This document shows, in pieces, positions 1 to 5,559 of a stretch of DNA of 5,579 bases. The notes below the pieces were generated by a model. The model did not search any database and was not told where the DNA came from. It saw nothing but the letters and a program-made list of their open reading frames with translations. The stretch is from Candidatus Moraniibacteriota bacterium (GTDB taxonomy: Bacteria > Patescibacteriota > Minisyncoccia > Moranbacterales > UBA9337), in assembly GCA_003510795.1 (NCBI GenBank), contig DOKP01000091.1:1-5579 (forward strand). The letters run 5' to 3'. Numbering within the stretch: position 1 is the first letter of the stretch; each line of letters begins with the position of its first letter. A program made the translations under genes and the position numbers.

Positions 1-37
1 TCATTTCTAAATAACGTTGACATCGAAACCTTTTTTA

Positions 38-66
38 TTTATTAATTACAAAAAATGTGGTAGAAT
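38..66 (+). promoter_or_regulatory. Probable promoter of the hydrogenase cluster
   Basis: TAGAAT at 61-66 matches the -10 consensus at five of six positions and is preceded by TGG at 58-60, giving an extended -10 (TGnTAGAAT). The -35 position at 38-43 (TTTATT) is poor, which an extended -10 can tolerate. Transcription would start near 73, leaving a leader of about 30 nt before the hydD ATG at 103. A competing arrangement is TTGACA at 17-22 with TATTAA at 40-45 (17-bp spacing). Both point downstream to hydD. No clear Shine-Dalgarno sequence precedes the ATG; the leader is A-rich. Confidence 0.55.
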
Positions 67-102
67 TTAAAAGTGAAAAAATAAATTAAACTTTTTTAAA
101 AA

Positions 103-933
103 ATGAAAAATAAAAATCAAAAAGAGGAAATAAAGAATGATAATCTAAAACCTATCAAAATTAAAATAAAATCAAACTTGCCAGCAAGCAAACCAAAGAT
201 TGCAATCGTAGCGCTAACATCCTGCGAAGGCTGTCAATTTGCGCTTTTAGATTTGGGAGAGAAATTTTTAGAATTGGTAGAAAAAGTAGAGATGATTGAC
301 TGGGGAATGATTGAAGATGAAGAAGATTCTGGGGTGAGTCTAGACATTGCTATCGTGGAGGGATCACCGATAACCGAGGAGAACATTAAAACCTTAAAGA
401 AGCTTAGAGAGCGTAGCAAACTTTTGGTGGTCCTGGGAAATTGTGCCGCCATGGGGGGTGTGCCGGAAATAAAAAATTATCAGGAAGGAAAAAATACTAT
501 CAAACATGTTTATAAATATATCCAGGGGATTGAAAATGTGGAAATAAAAGAAGTAGATAATTTTGTAAAAGTTGATTTTACTTTTCCCGGTTGTCCAATT
601 ACTGGTGAAGAATTTCTCAAATATTTTCCAACTTTATTGGAAGGAAAAATTCCAGAGAGAGCCGATCAGCCCGTGTGCGTAGAGTGCAAAGCCCGAGGTA
701 ATCGATGTTTGCTTTTGGACGGTAAGCCTTGCTTTGGTCCGATGATTCAAGGAGGATGCGATGCGGTGTGTCCGAGTTCGAGGATGATGTGCCAGGGATG
801 CCGAGGACTCCGACCCAAAGGCAATGTCAAAGCTATGCGCGCTACTTTAAAAAAAATGATGACTGATGAAGAATTTGAAAATGTGACGGAAATTTTTGGG
901 TTAAGGGATAGCGTTGAAGAACGAGAAAAGTAG
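103..933 (+). CDS. hydD: [NiFe] hydrogenase small (delta) subunit, group 3b-like
   Basis: This is the electron-transfer subunit of a cytoplasmic [NiFe] hydrogenase, carrying electrons between the NiFe site in HydA and a diaphorase partner. Proximal-cluster ligands are visible as CEGC (C41, C44), GNCA (C114) and PGCPI (C164). A second cysteine set follows: C192, C195, C202, C210, C219, C223, C230 and C233. The twelve cysteines suit three [4Fe-4S] clusters, as in sulfhydrogenase delta subunits. There is no Tat signal or C-terminal anchor, so the enzyme should be soluble. The conserved fold starts near residue 31 (KIAIVALTSCEGC). Residues 1-30 are a lysine-rich extension, and a TTG at 178 is an alternative start, but the upstream promoter fits ATG 103. 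The 276-residue length is ordinary for the family. The gene precedes hydA on the same strand. The subgroup (3b versus another group 3 type) is inferred; the family is secure. Confidence 0.93.
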   Translation: MKNKNQKEEIKNDNLKPIKIKIKSNLPASKPKIAIVALTSCEGCQFALLDLGEKFLELVEKVEMIDWGMIEDEEDSGVSLDIAIVEGSPITEENIKTLKKLRERSKLLVVLGNCAAMGGVPEIKNYQEGKNTIKHVYKYIQGIENVEIKEVDNFVKVDFTFPGCPITGEEFLKYFPTLLEGKIPERADQPVCVECKARGNRCLLLDGKPCFGPMIQGGCDAVCPSSRMMCQGCRGLRPKGNVKAMRATLKKMMTDEEFENVTEIFGLRDSVEEREK

Positions 934-946
934 TCTTCTCTACGAA

Positions 947-1094
947 ATGATAGTCGTTTTAGTTTCGTCTTTGCGAGACGGTACTCCGTCGCGGCAATCC
1001 AATAATATTTCTTATTTTAGTATTATTCAAATTTACTGGACTGCCACGCAAATTCTGAGTACAGAATTTACTCGCAGAGACAAACGAGATGATA
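947..1094. mobile_element. Palindromic MITE-like intergenic element with flanking ATGATA direct repeats
   Basis: A large imperfect palindrome fills most of the hydD-hydA gap. Ends: TCGTTT (954-959) is inverted at 1082-1087 (AAACGA). Outer stem: 967-977 (GTCTTTGCGAG) pairs with 1071-1081 over 11 positions, including one G-T wobble. Inner stem: 990-1005 pairs with 1033-1048 with three mismatches, all A opposite C. Each side carries its own side hairpin where the stem branches: 978-989 (ACGG, loop TACT, CCGT) and 1050-1069 (AAATTCTG, loop AGTA, CAGAATTT). The tip holds AATAATA (1001-1007) against TATTATT (1021-1027). ATGATA occurs at 947-952 and 1089-1094, each one G away from the palindrome, and is a candidate target-site duplication. 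The TTGCGAG...GCAATCC wording recalls a palindromic repeat family found between genes in many bacteria (recalled, not searched). It encodes no protein. Confidence 0.75.
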
Positions 1095-1136
1095 AATTTT
1101 CTAATCTTAAGTAATTTATAATTAGCAGAAAAACTT

Positions 1137-2399
1137 ATGCAAATAAAAATCAATCATATAAATAAAATGGAGGGGCACGCTGGTTTTATGGCCAGTGTTC
1201 TTAAGGGTGATGTAAAAAGTGCTAAATTGGAAATCAAAGAAGGCATTCGTTTAATTGAAGGGATTTTGATTGGCAGACATTACAAAGATGTCCCAGTAAT
1301 TGTGCAAAGAATTTGCGGAATTTGCCCGGTAGTACACAATCTCACCGCGATTAAAGCGCTGGAAAAAGCGATGGGAGTAAAAATTTCTCCAGAAACTAAA
1401 GATCTCCGAAAGCTTTTGGAATGGGGACAAATAATTCATTCTCATGCCTTGCATCTTTTCTTTCTGTCTCTAGCTGACTTACTGGACATCGACAATGATT
1501 TGAAAGTGGTAGAAAAATATCCCGAGGAAACAAAAATGGCGATAAAAATAAGAGAGTTTGGCATGGAGATCGTAAAAGTTATTGGAGGAAGAGTGATTCA
1601 TCCTTTAACCAATGAAGTGGGGGGATTTAAAAAAGTTCCCACTAATGATGAGATTAGAAAATTGATTGAACAAGGATATGCAGCATTGGAAACAGCTGAA
1701 AAATTGGGAGTTTTTTTCGCTCAGTTTAAATTTCCTAATTTTGAAAGAGAAACAGAATATGTCTGTTTGGACAGTGGAAATGATTATTCGATTTATGAGG
1801 GTGATATTGTTTCCAATAAAGGTTTGCATATACCGGTGGAAAAATTTGAAAATAATTTTCATGAATTGCAAAAACCGAATGAGGTCATTAAAAAAGTTGA
1901 AGTTAAAAGTAGAAATGTTTACATGGTGGGAGCCATTGCTAGAATAAATAATAATGCCAGCTGGCTGACTCCGAAAGCTGAACTATATTTGGAATCTTTA
2001 AATTATAAATTGCCGGATTATAATCCATTTCACAATGTGATTTATCAAATGGTGGAAGTTATCCATGCAATTGAAGAATCGCTAATTACTTTAAAACTTT
2101 TGGAAAACACAGATCTCTCCGGAGCAATAACGGGGAATTATGAAGTCAAAGAAGGCGTGGGCGTGGCGGCTGTTGAAGCTCCGCGCGGAACACTTTACTA
2201 TCATATTGATTTGGATCACAATGGTTATGTAAAAAACGCCAATATTATCACTCCTACCGCCCAATCTCTCTCTCATCTAGAACACGATATCGCCCTTTAT
2301 CTGAATGACATTGTGGATTTGCCTGAGGAAAAAAGAACTCAGAAATTAAGAGGATTTATCAGAGCTTATGATCCGTGCATATCCTGCGCAGTACACTAG
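1137..2399 (+). CDS. hydA: [NiFe] hydrogenase large (alpha) catalytic subunit, already mature at its C-terminus
   Basis: This is the catalytic subunit holding the NiFe(CN)2CO centre that interconverts H2 with protons and electrons. The N-terminal ligand motif is RICGICPVVH (C60, C63, H67). The C-terminal one is DPCISCAVH (C414, C417, H420). All four nickel ligands are cysteines encoded by TGC, so this is not a selenium variant. The conserved active-site arginine lies in EAPRGT (R350). Other family landmarks are MEGHAGF near residue 11 and ITPTAQSLSHLEHD near 371. Length (420) is close to that of archaeal sulfhydrogenase alpha subunits. The ORF stops directly after H420, so the short tail normally cut off by a HyaD/HycI-type protease is missing. 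No Shine-Dalgarno sequence is visible before the ATG. The hydD partner lies about 200 nt upstream across a palindromic element, and a 300-bp inverted-repeat unit starts one base after the stop. The symbol follows sulfhydrogenase naming and is unrelated to [FeFe] HydA. Confidence 0.95.
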   Translation: MQIKINHINKMEGHAGFMASVLKGDVKSAKLEIKEGIRLIEGILIGRHYKDVPVIVQRICGICPVVHNLTAIKALEKAMGVKISPETKDLRKLLEWGQIIHSHALHLFFLSLADLLDIDNDLKVVEKYPEETKMAIKIREFGMEIVKVIGGRVIHPLTNEVGGFKKVPTNDEIRKLIEQGYAALETAEKLGVFFAQFKFPNFERETEYVCLDSGNDYSIYEGDIVSNKGLHIPVEKFENNFHELQKPNEVIKKVEVKSRNVYMVGAIARINNNASWLTPKAELYLESLNYKLPDYNPFHNVIYQMVEVIHAIEESLITLKLLENTDLSGAITGNYEVKEGVGVAAVEAPRGTLYYHIDLDHNGYVKNANIITPTAQSLSHLEHDIALYLNDIVDLPEEKRTQKLRGFIRAYDPCISCAVH

Positions 2400-2400
2400 A

Positions 2401-2440
2401 ATATAAATCGCTAATCAATCCTAATTTCACACTAAATTAT
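2401..2440 (+). repeat. Left terminal inverted repeat of the GxxExxY unit
   Basis: This is the inverse of 2661-2700: 16 outermost positions are identical and 30 of 40 overall. Read on the - strand it contains ATTAGGATTG followed by ATTAGCGATTT, in register with the units of the right repeat. It lies one base past the hydA TAG, so it forms the immediate 3' untranslated sequence of hydA. Confidence 0.85.
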
Positions 2441-2452
2441 CTCTAATAAATT

Positions 2453-2646
2453 ATGGCTAAATTAATTTATCCAAAATTAAGTTATGATATAGTAGGCGCG
2501 TTATATGAGGTTTACAACACTATCGGCAATGGTCTTCAAGAAAAATATTATCAAAAAGCATTAGTCAGAGAATTAGAAGAAAAGGGATATTGGCTTGCTT
2601 TAGTAAGAACGGTTTAATTTATAAAAGAATTTTAAAAAGTAACTAA
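2453..2646 (+). pseudogene. GxxExxY family protein, internally deleted and frameshifted
   Basis: The first reading frame (2453-2617, 54 codons) begins like a GxxExxY protein: YPKLSYDIVGALYEVYN, then GLQEKYY (G27, E30, Y33), which is the family signature, then KALVRELEEKG. Intact members are about 120-130 residues, but this frame stops at 2615-2617. In the +2 frame, the sequence just after the break (about 2592-2646) reads FSKNGLIYKRILKSN and stop. That resembles the usual end of these proteins (a hydrophobic strand, then a basic KR-I-L tail). The likely history is loss of about 60 central codons, including the conserved acidic nuclease-like core, with the joint out of frame. The function of intact GxxExxY proteins is not established. 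The gene is enclosed by inverted repeats and interrupts the hydA-hypA operon. The N-terminal match is strong; the C-terminal fragment is an inference from pattern. Confidence 0.75.
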
Positions 2647-2654
2647 ATTAAATT

Positions 2655-2696
2655 ATTCGCATCGATTCGTGAAAAATTTGTGTCGATTAGCGATTT
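2655..2696 (+). repeat. Four ATTNG-type units spaced 10/11/10/11 bp (right end of the unit)
   Basis: Four short related units follow one another without gaps: ATTCGCATCG (2655-2664), ATTCGTGAAAA (2665-2675), ATTTGTGTCG (2676-2685) and ATTAGCGATTT (2686-2696). Alternating 10 and 11 bp spacing averages 10.5 bp, one helical turn, so every ATT falls on the same face of the DNA. The last two units have in-register counterparts in the left inverted repeat. This looks like a multi-site protein-binding end, but no binding protein is identified. Confidence 0.6.
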
Positions 2697-2700
2697 ATAT
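2661..2700 (+). repeat. Right terminal inverted repeat of the GxxExxY unit
   Basis: This is the partner of 2401-2440, with its outer 16 bp (2685-2700) perfectly inverted. It ends four bases before the hypA ATG at 2705, so the inverted repeat occupies the hypA ribosome-binding region. No Shine-Dalgarno sequence is visible there. A GTG at 2669 inside this repeat opens a longer frame into hypA but is not a credible start. Confidence 0.85.
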
Positions 2701-2704
2701 CATC

Positions 2705-2974
2705 ATGCATGATTTTTTATTAGCCAAAGAAATAGCTGACAAAGTTTTGGAAGTTGCCAGAGAAAATAAATTAGAAAAAATTTCTCAAGTAGTTTTAGAA
2801 TTAGGGAGCGTGTCTTTGGCACACGATGAATTTGAAGAACATACGGAAGATATCAGCGTGGATAATCTGAAATTTGGGCTAGAAGAGATTTTAAAACAAT
2901 CTGGTTTTGATACTATTGATTTTAAAATTACAAAAGTAGAAGGAGATAATTGGAGACTGGTAAGTATGGCGTAG
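2705..2974 (+). CDS. hypA: HypA-like nickel metallochaperone lacking the zinc-finger domain
   Basis: HypA delivers nickel, with HypB, to the hydrogenase large subunit in the cytoplasm. The ATG at 2705 is chosen because HypA proteins start with Met-His: here MHDFLLAKEIADKVLE, with nickel ligand H2 present and the usual E3 replaced by D3. A frame from GTG 2669 adds 12 residues read from an inverted repeat and would bury the N-terminal ligand. Residues 27-38 (SQVVLELGSVSL) match the first HypA strand, and EGDNWRLVSM (79-88) matches the family's closing strand. Between them the usual domain with two CxxC zinc motifs is missing: the 89-residue protein has no cysteine, against about 113-118 residues in standard HypA. 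A His/acid cluster (H40, D41, E42, E44, E45, H46, E48, D49) sits after the first strand. It is the last gene of the hydrogenase cluster, followed by a terminator. It could be a divergent HypA-related protein. Confidence 0.85.
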   Translation: MHDFLLAKEIADKVLEVARENKLEKISQVVLELGSVSLAHDEFEEHTEDISVDNLKFGLEEILKQSGFDTIDFKITKVEGDNWRLVSMA

Positions 2975-3003
2975 GAACGTACCCCAGGCGCGTTCTGAAT
3001 TAA

Positions 3004-3036
3004 AAAAATAACCGATATTTTCTGTCGGTTATTTTT
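3004..3036. terminator. Bidirectional intrinsic terminator between convergent genes
   Basis: AAAAATAACCGA at 3004-3015 pairs perfectly with TCGGTTATTTTT at 3025-3036 around a 9-nt loop. The + strand ends in a run of T after hypA. The - strand ends in T from the A tract at 3002-3008, after the stop of the convergent gene at 3058-3060. It should stop transcription from both sides. Its GC core is only four pairs, so strength depends on the A/T arms. Confidence 0.85.
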
Positions 3037-3057
3037 ATAGGTAAAATTATTAAGTGG

Positions 3058-5367
3058 CTAAGGAAGCGCTATCTTAAAGAGTGAATTTTCAGAAACAAAA
3101 TATCCTAAATTTTCTTTTTCATCAACCCATATTTTAACAGCTTTGGACAAGTTATTGTTTGAAGCAGTATTTATTTTGTTCCCATCTTTGTCAAATTTGA
3201 TCAATTCTCCATTGAGATTGTCCAGGATATAAATATTGGTGATATCTTCATTGGTAAATATTCCATTGATTGATGAATTTTCATCCTTTTTTAGATTAAA
3301 ATCTCTGGTTTTGCGGTTAAATAATTTCAAAACAATATCCTTTTTCGCCAAATAAACATTTCCATCAATTGCAACGCCGGAAATATCATCAAAGCTTATA
3401 TCACTATTGAGCCAGTTAATTTTTTCTCCAAAGCCATCGTCTGCCCTAGGGTAGCGGTAAATTTGTTTATTTTTAGATTCTACTACATATAAATAAGTTA
3501 AATAAGTTCCGATTCCCGCTATGGATGCATCACTTGCGATGCTGATAACATCATCTTTGAATTTTAAGGAAATAGGGCTGAAACTAATAAGTTGATTTTG
3601 CCCGTTAACCAAAAACAAAAGATTTAAGTCATTCATAAAAGAATAGTGCAGGGCATTTTTGAAATTTTCTGGAAAACTATAGTCTTCGTTCTTTTCTCCC
3701 AGTTTGATTATTTTGTTTTTTGAAATAGCAAAAACGGTATTATTAAAAACAAACGAGCCGATGAGATCCGGACTTTGATAAAGCAACGAAGCTTCTTTAT
3801 GGGACTGTGCGGATGGATTGATTTCTATGTCGCTATTGGCAGATAGCTGTTCGGATGCTGAGGGCGTGGAGGCATCCTTATTATTTAAAAATAATATCGG
3901 AAGAGTTAAAATTAAAATAATTATAGCTAATGTTATTAACTTTAATTTTAAACTCATCCGGGAAAAAGTTGTTTTTAATTTTAAAAAATGAGGCAGGGCT
4001 TTTTTGGCTAGAGCTAGCGTTAAGCGTATTTTTAGATAAACAAATCTCGTGAATTTAAAAATGTTTTCTGCTATTCTTTTGGATAAGTCATGAAGTAGGT
4101 CCCTGTTCGCGCTTATTTTTAGGCCGTAGGCGCGTTCTTTTTTGGAGTTGTTTTGGATTGGAGGTGCGTAATCTTTTTTGAAAGAAGATTTAACCTTATG
4201 TATTCCAGATGAGCCCAATGTCGCTATTTTTTGTTGGGCGGTGCCGAACATTTTTTTTGTTTTTGAATTTAGATCTGGGAAAACAAAAGATTTTTTTTCA
4301 ACGCGAGGTTTATCAAAAATATTATCGGAAGATGTTTTTCTCTTGAAAAAAGAAGCTGTTTGTTTCTTTAATTTATAAGTTAACTTTCGAAATAATTTTT
4401 CCTTGGTCCAATCCCAAAAATCGAAAAATTTTTCTTTGGAAAGAGCTATTAATTGTTCAAATTTATTTTCAGTAAAATTTTCGTAATTTTCTTGGGAGTC
4501 TGTTATATAGATGTGGCCGGTTTTTTCATGAGTGTAGTCTTGCCTGTTTTTATCGGAAGGCAATTCCTTGATAGAATTTGCTTTCTTATTTTTTTCAAAA
4601 GCACTGCTTCCAAACAGGTTGAAATCGCTTGCTTGCGCCTGCTCATTTTTCTTGAGTGTTTTTTCTTTTACTTTTCTGGTTACTTTTTTGGCATCGATCA
4701 CCATTGTCCCTGCAATGTCCAACTCATTAATGAGAGCAGTTTTTAAAAATCTCAAGAATTTATTGTTATTAAAAGATAGGGCGTATTTTTCTAAATCATC
4801 CAGAGTAAATATGTGAGAAATATCATCAGTGGTGAGGATTAATTTATCGCCATCATCTAACTTGCCACTGGCTATGTCAGTAAATGTCTTTAGGGGATTA
4901 GCAGCCTCATCTATGGGAGATAAGCCTGCGCTAATTTCTGAAAGTTTTCCATTCCTCAAAAGCAAAACCTTTGCATCTCCCGAAACGCTAAAATTGATTT
5001 GATTTTCAAAGACGGAGCAAAGTACAGCATCTATTTTTCCTATCCAATTTATATTGCCGTGCTTGGCCACTTCAGATAATGATAAGTTTACTTTAGCTAA
5101 AGTAGTTTCGAAGCTTTCCTCCGGATTTTTTTGGTGACTGGCAAAATAAGTTTTCTTAGCCACAGAGGACAGGAAATTGACTATATAAGCTGAGTCTTCC
5201 GAGGTATCTTTTATTTCAAAAATTCCCAGAATAGTTCCTAGTTTTTTTTGATCAATATTTCTAGAGGAAAAATTAACTAGCTCTATATAAGGAACGAGTT
5301 TCTTATTATTTACTATCACTATTTCGTTGATAGTTGTTTCTAGTTGTGTTTGTTTTTTTTGTGGCAT
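3058..5367 (-). CDS. Membrane protein: degenerate PP2C-like domain, TM helix, extracytoplasmic beta-propeller
   Basis: A 769-residue protein in four parts. Residues about 40-225 look like a PPM/PP2C phosphatase domain: SGDAKVLLLRNGKLSEISAG (129-148) corresponds to the GDSRxYLxRxGxL strand, and KLDDGDKLILTTDDI (169-183) to the LxxGDxLLLxTDGL strand. The early DGxGG metal motif is not visible (LGIFEIKD instead), and TDG reads TDD, so catalysis is doubtful. Residues about 226-470 are a polar, lysine-rich linker with amphipathic stretches. Residues 476-495 are a single hydrophobic helix preceded by lysines, which places the N-terminus inside. Residues about 530-769 show recurring NHL-like strands such as LYVVESKNKQIYRYP (626-640) and IYILDNLNGELIKFD (712-726), suggesting about six blades outside the membrane. 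The layout suggests a sensor coupling an outer propeller to an inner regulatory domain. A weak GGA lies just upstream of the ATG. I recall similar proteins from CPR genomes but cannot name a function. Confidence 0.8.
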   Translation of the reverse strand: MPQKKQTQLETTINEIVIVNNKKLVPYIELVNFSSRNIDQKKLGTILGIFEIKDTSEDSAYIVNFLSSVAKKTYFASHQKNPEESFETTLAKVNLSLSEVAKHGNINWIGKIDAVLCSVFENQINFSVSGDAKVLLLRNGKLSEISAGLSPIDEAANPLKTFTDIASGKLDDGDKLILTTDDISHIFTLDDLEKYALSFNNNKFLRFLKTALINELDIAGTMVIDAKKVTRKVKEKTLKKNEQAQASDFNLFGSSAFEKNKKANSIKELPSDKNRQDYTHEKTGHIYITDSQENYENFTENKFEQLIALSKEKFFDFWDWTKEKLFRKLTYKLKKQTASFFKRKTSSDNIFDKPRVEKKSFVFPDLNSKTKKMFGTAQQKIATLGSSGIHKVKSSFKKDYAPPIQNNSKKERAYGLKISANRDLLHDLSKRIAENIFKFTRFVYLKIRLTLALAKKALPHFLKLKTTFSRMSLKLKLITLAIIILILTLPILFLNNKDASTPSASEQLSANSDIEINPSAQSHKEASLLYQSPDLIGSFVFNNTVFAISKNKIIKLGEKNEDYSFPENFKNALHYSFMNDLNLLFLVNGQNQLISFSPISLKFKDDVISIASDASIAGIGTYLTYLYVVESKNKQIYRYPRADDGFGEKINWLNSDISFDDISGVAIDGNVYLAKKDIVLKLFNRKTRDFNLKKDENSSINGIFTNEDITNIYILDNLNGELIKFDKDGNKINTASNNNLSKAVKIWVDEKENLGYFVSENSLFKIALP

Positions 5368-5427
5368 ATTTTTCCAAATGGTTTAGAATAATGTATTCCC
5401 AAAAATTAAAAAGATTGAATCTCAAAT

Positions 5428-5447
5428 CCAAGTTTGTCAACCAAGTT
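5428..5447 (-). repeat. CCAAGTT direct repeat in the leader of the PP2C-like gene
   Basis: CCAAGTT occurs at 5428-5434 and 5441-5447, 13 bp apart, around TGTCAA. On the - strand this reads AACTTGG, TTGACA, AACTTGG. It begins at the predicted transcription start, so it could be a regulator site. With copies this short it may be chance. Confidence 0.3.
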
Positions 5448-5448
5448 A

Positions 5449-5457
5449 ATTATAGCA
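5449..5457 (-). promoter_or_regulatory. Extended -10 promoter of the PP2C-like gene
   Basis: On the - strand TGCTATAAT runs from 5457 to 5449: a perfect TATAAT with an extended TGn. The -35 position (TTTAAC at 5477-5472, 17-bp spacing) matches at three of six positions. Transcription would begin near 5442, giving a leader of about 75 nt before the ATG at 5367-5365. A TTGACA on the same strand (5440-5435) lies downstream and has no convincing -10 partner. Confidence 0.6.
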
Positions 5458-5559
5458 AATAAAATAATATAGTTAAAGTGGCTTGCATAAATCTACGCTA
5501 ATTCTTTTTTGTTTTGTAATTTTTTAATGTAAATAATCTCTGAAAAATAATAGGAGCCC

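Larger units (their letters stand above)
2401..2700 (+). mobile_element. 300-bp inverted-repeat unit carrying a GxxExxY gene remnant
   Basis: The two ends are perfect 16-bp inverted repeats: ATATAAATCGCTAATC at 2401-2416 and GATTAGCGATTTATAT at 2685-2700. Extended inward without gaps, 2401-2440 and 2661-2700 agree at 30 of 40 positions. The interior holds a broken GxxExxY gene and nothing else recognisable. The unit begins one base after the hydA stop and ends four bases before the hypA ATG, so without it the two genes would be about 5 nt apart. This suggests insertion into a tight operon. No unambiguous target duplication is visible. TATA occurs at 2402-2405 and 2696-2699, but it lies within the repeats and is self-complementary, so it is not diagnostic. 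No transposase is encoded, so movement would need help in trans. The repeats are certain; calling the unit mobile is inference. Confidence 0.65.

Noticed and set aside
923..940. GAGAA and TTCTC around the hydD stop codon.
   Set aside because: A 5-bp stem in AT-rich DNA is expected by chance.
914..1153. Two short open frames, one on each strand, in the hydD-hydA gap.
   Set aside because: Both run through the palindromic element and overlap real genes. The translations resemble no family, and the palindrome itself explains open frames on both strands.
1251..2276. Four open frames of 61-93 codons (three - strand, one + strand) overlapping hydA.
   Set aside because: Shadows of a well-conserved catalytic subunit in other frames.
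2397..2414. Read-through of the hydA TAG would add a four-residue tail (NINR) like the short tails of archaeal sulfhydrogenases.
   Set aside because: The tail codons and the following TAA are simply the left inverted repeat of the inserted unit, so they are not a relic extension and there is no recoding signal.
2595..2625. Possible internal promoter (TTGCTT, then TTTATA) inside the relic that could drive hypA.
   Set aside because: Each hexamer matches consensus at only about three positions, which is not supportable in such AT-rich sequence.
2669..2704. GTG start giving a 101-residue HypA.
   Set aside because: The extra 12 residues are translated inverted repeat, and they would bury the Met-His nickel site that defines HypA.
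2975..2995. GAACG and CGTTC inverted repeat right after the hypA stop.
   Set aside because: Only five pairs plus a possible wobble, and no T tract follows. The strong hairpin at 3004-3036 explains termination.
4178..4816. Three + strand open frames of 66-97 codons.
   Set aside because: They lie antisense to the long - strand gene and their hydrophobic content mirrors its lysine-rich linker.
5435..5440. Perfect TTGACA on the - strand before the PP2C-like gene.
   Set aside because: At 16-18 bp spacing there is no good -10, while an extended TATAAT lies just upstream. It may belong to the direct repeat instead.
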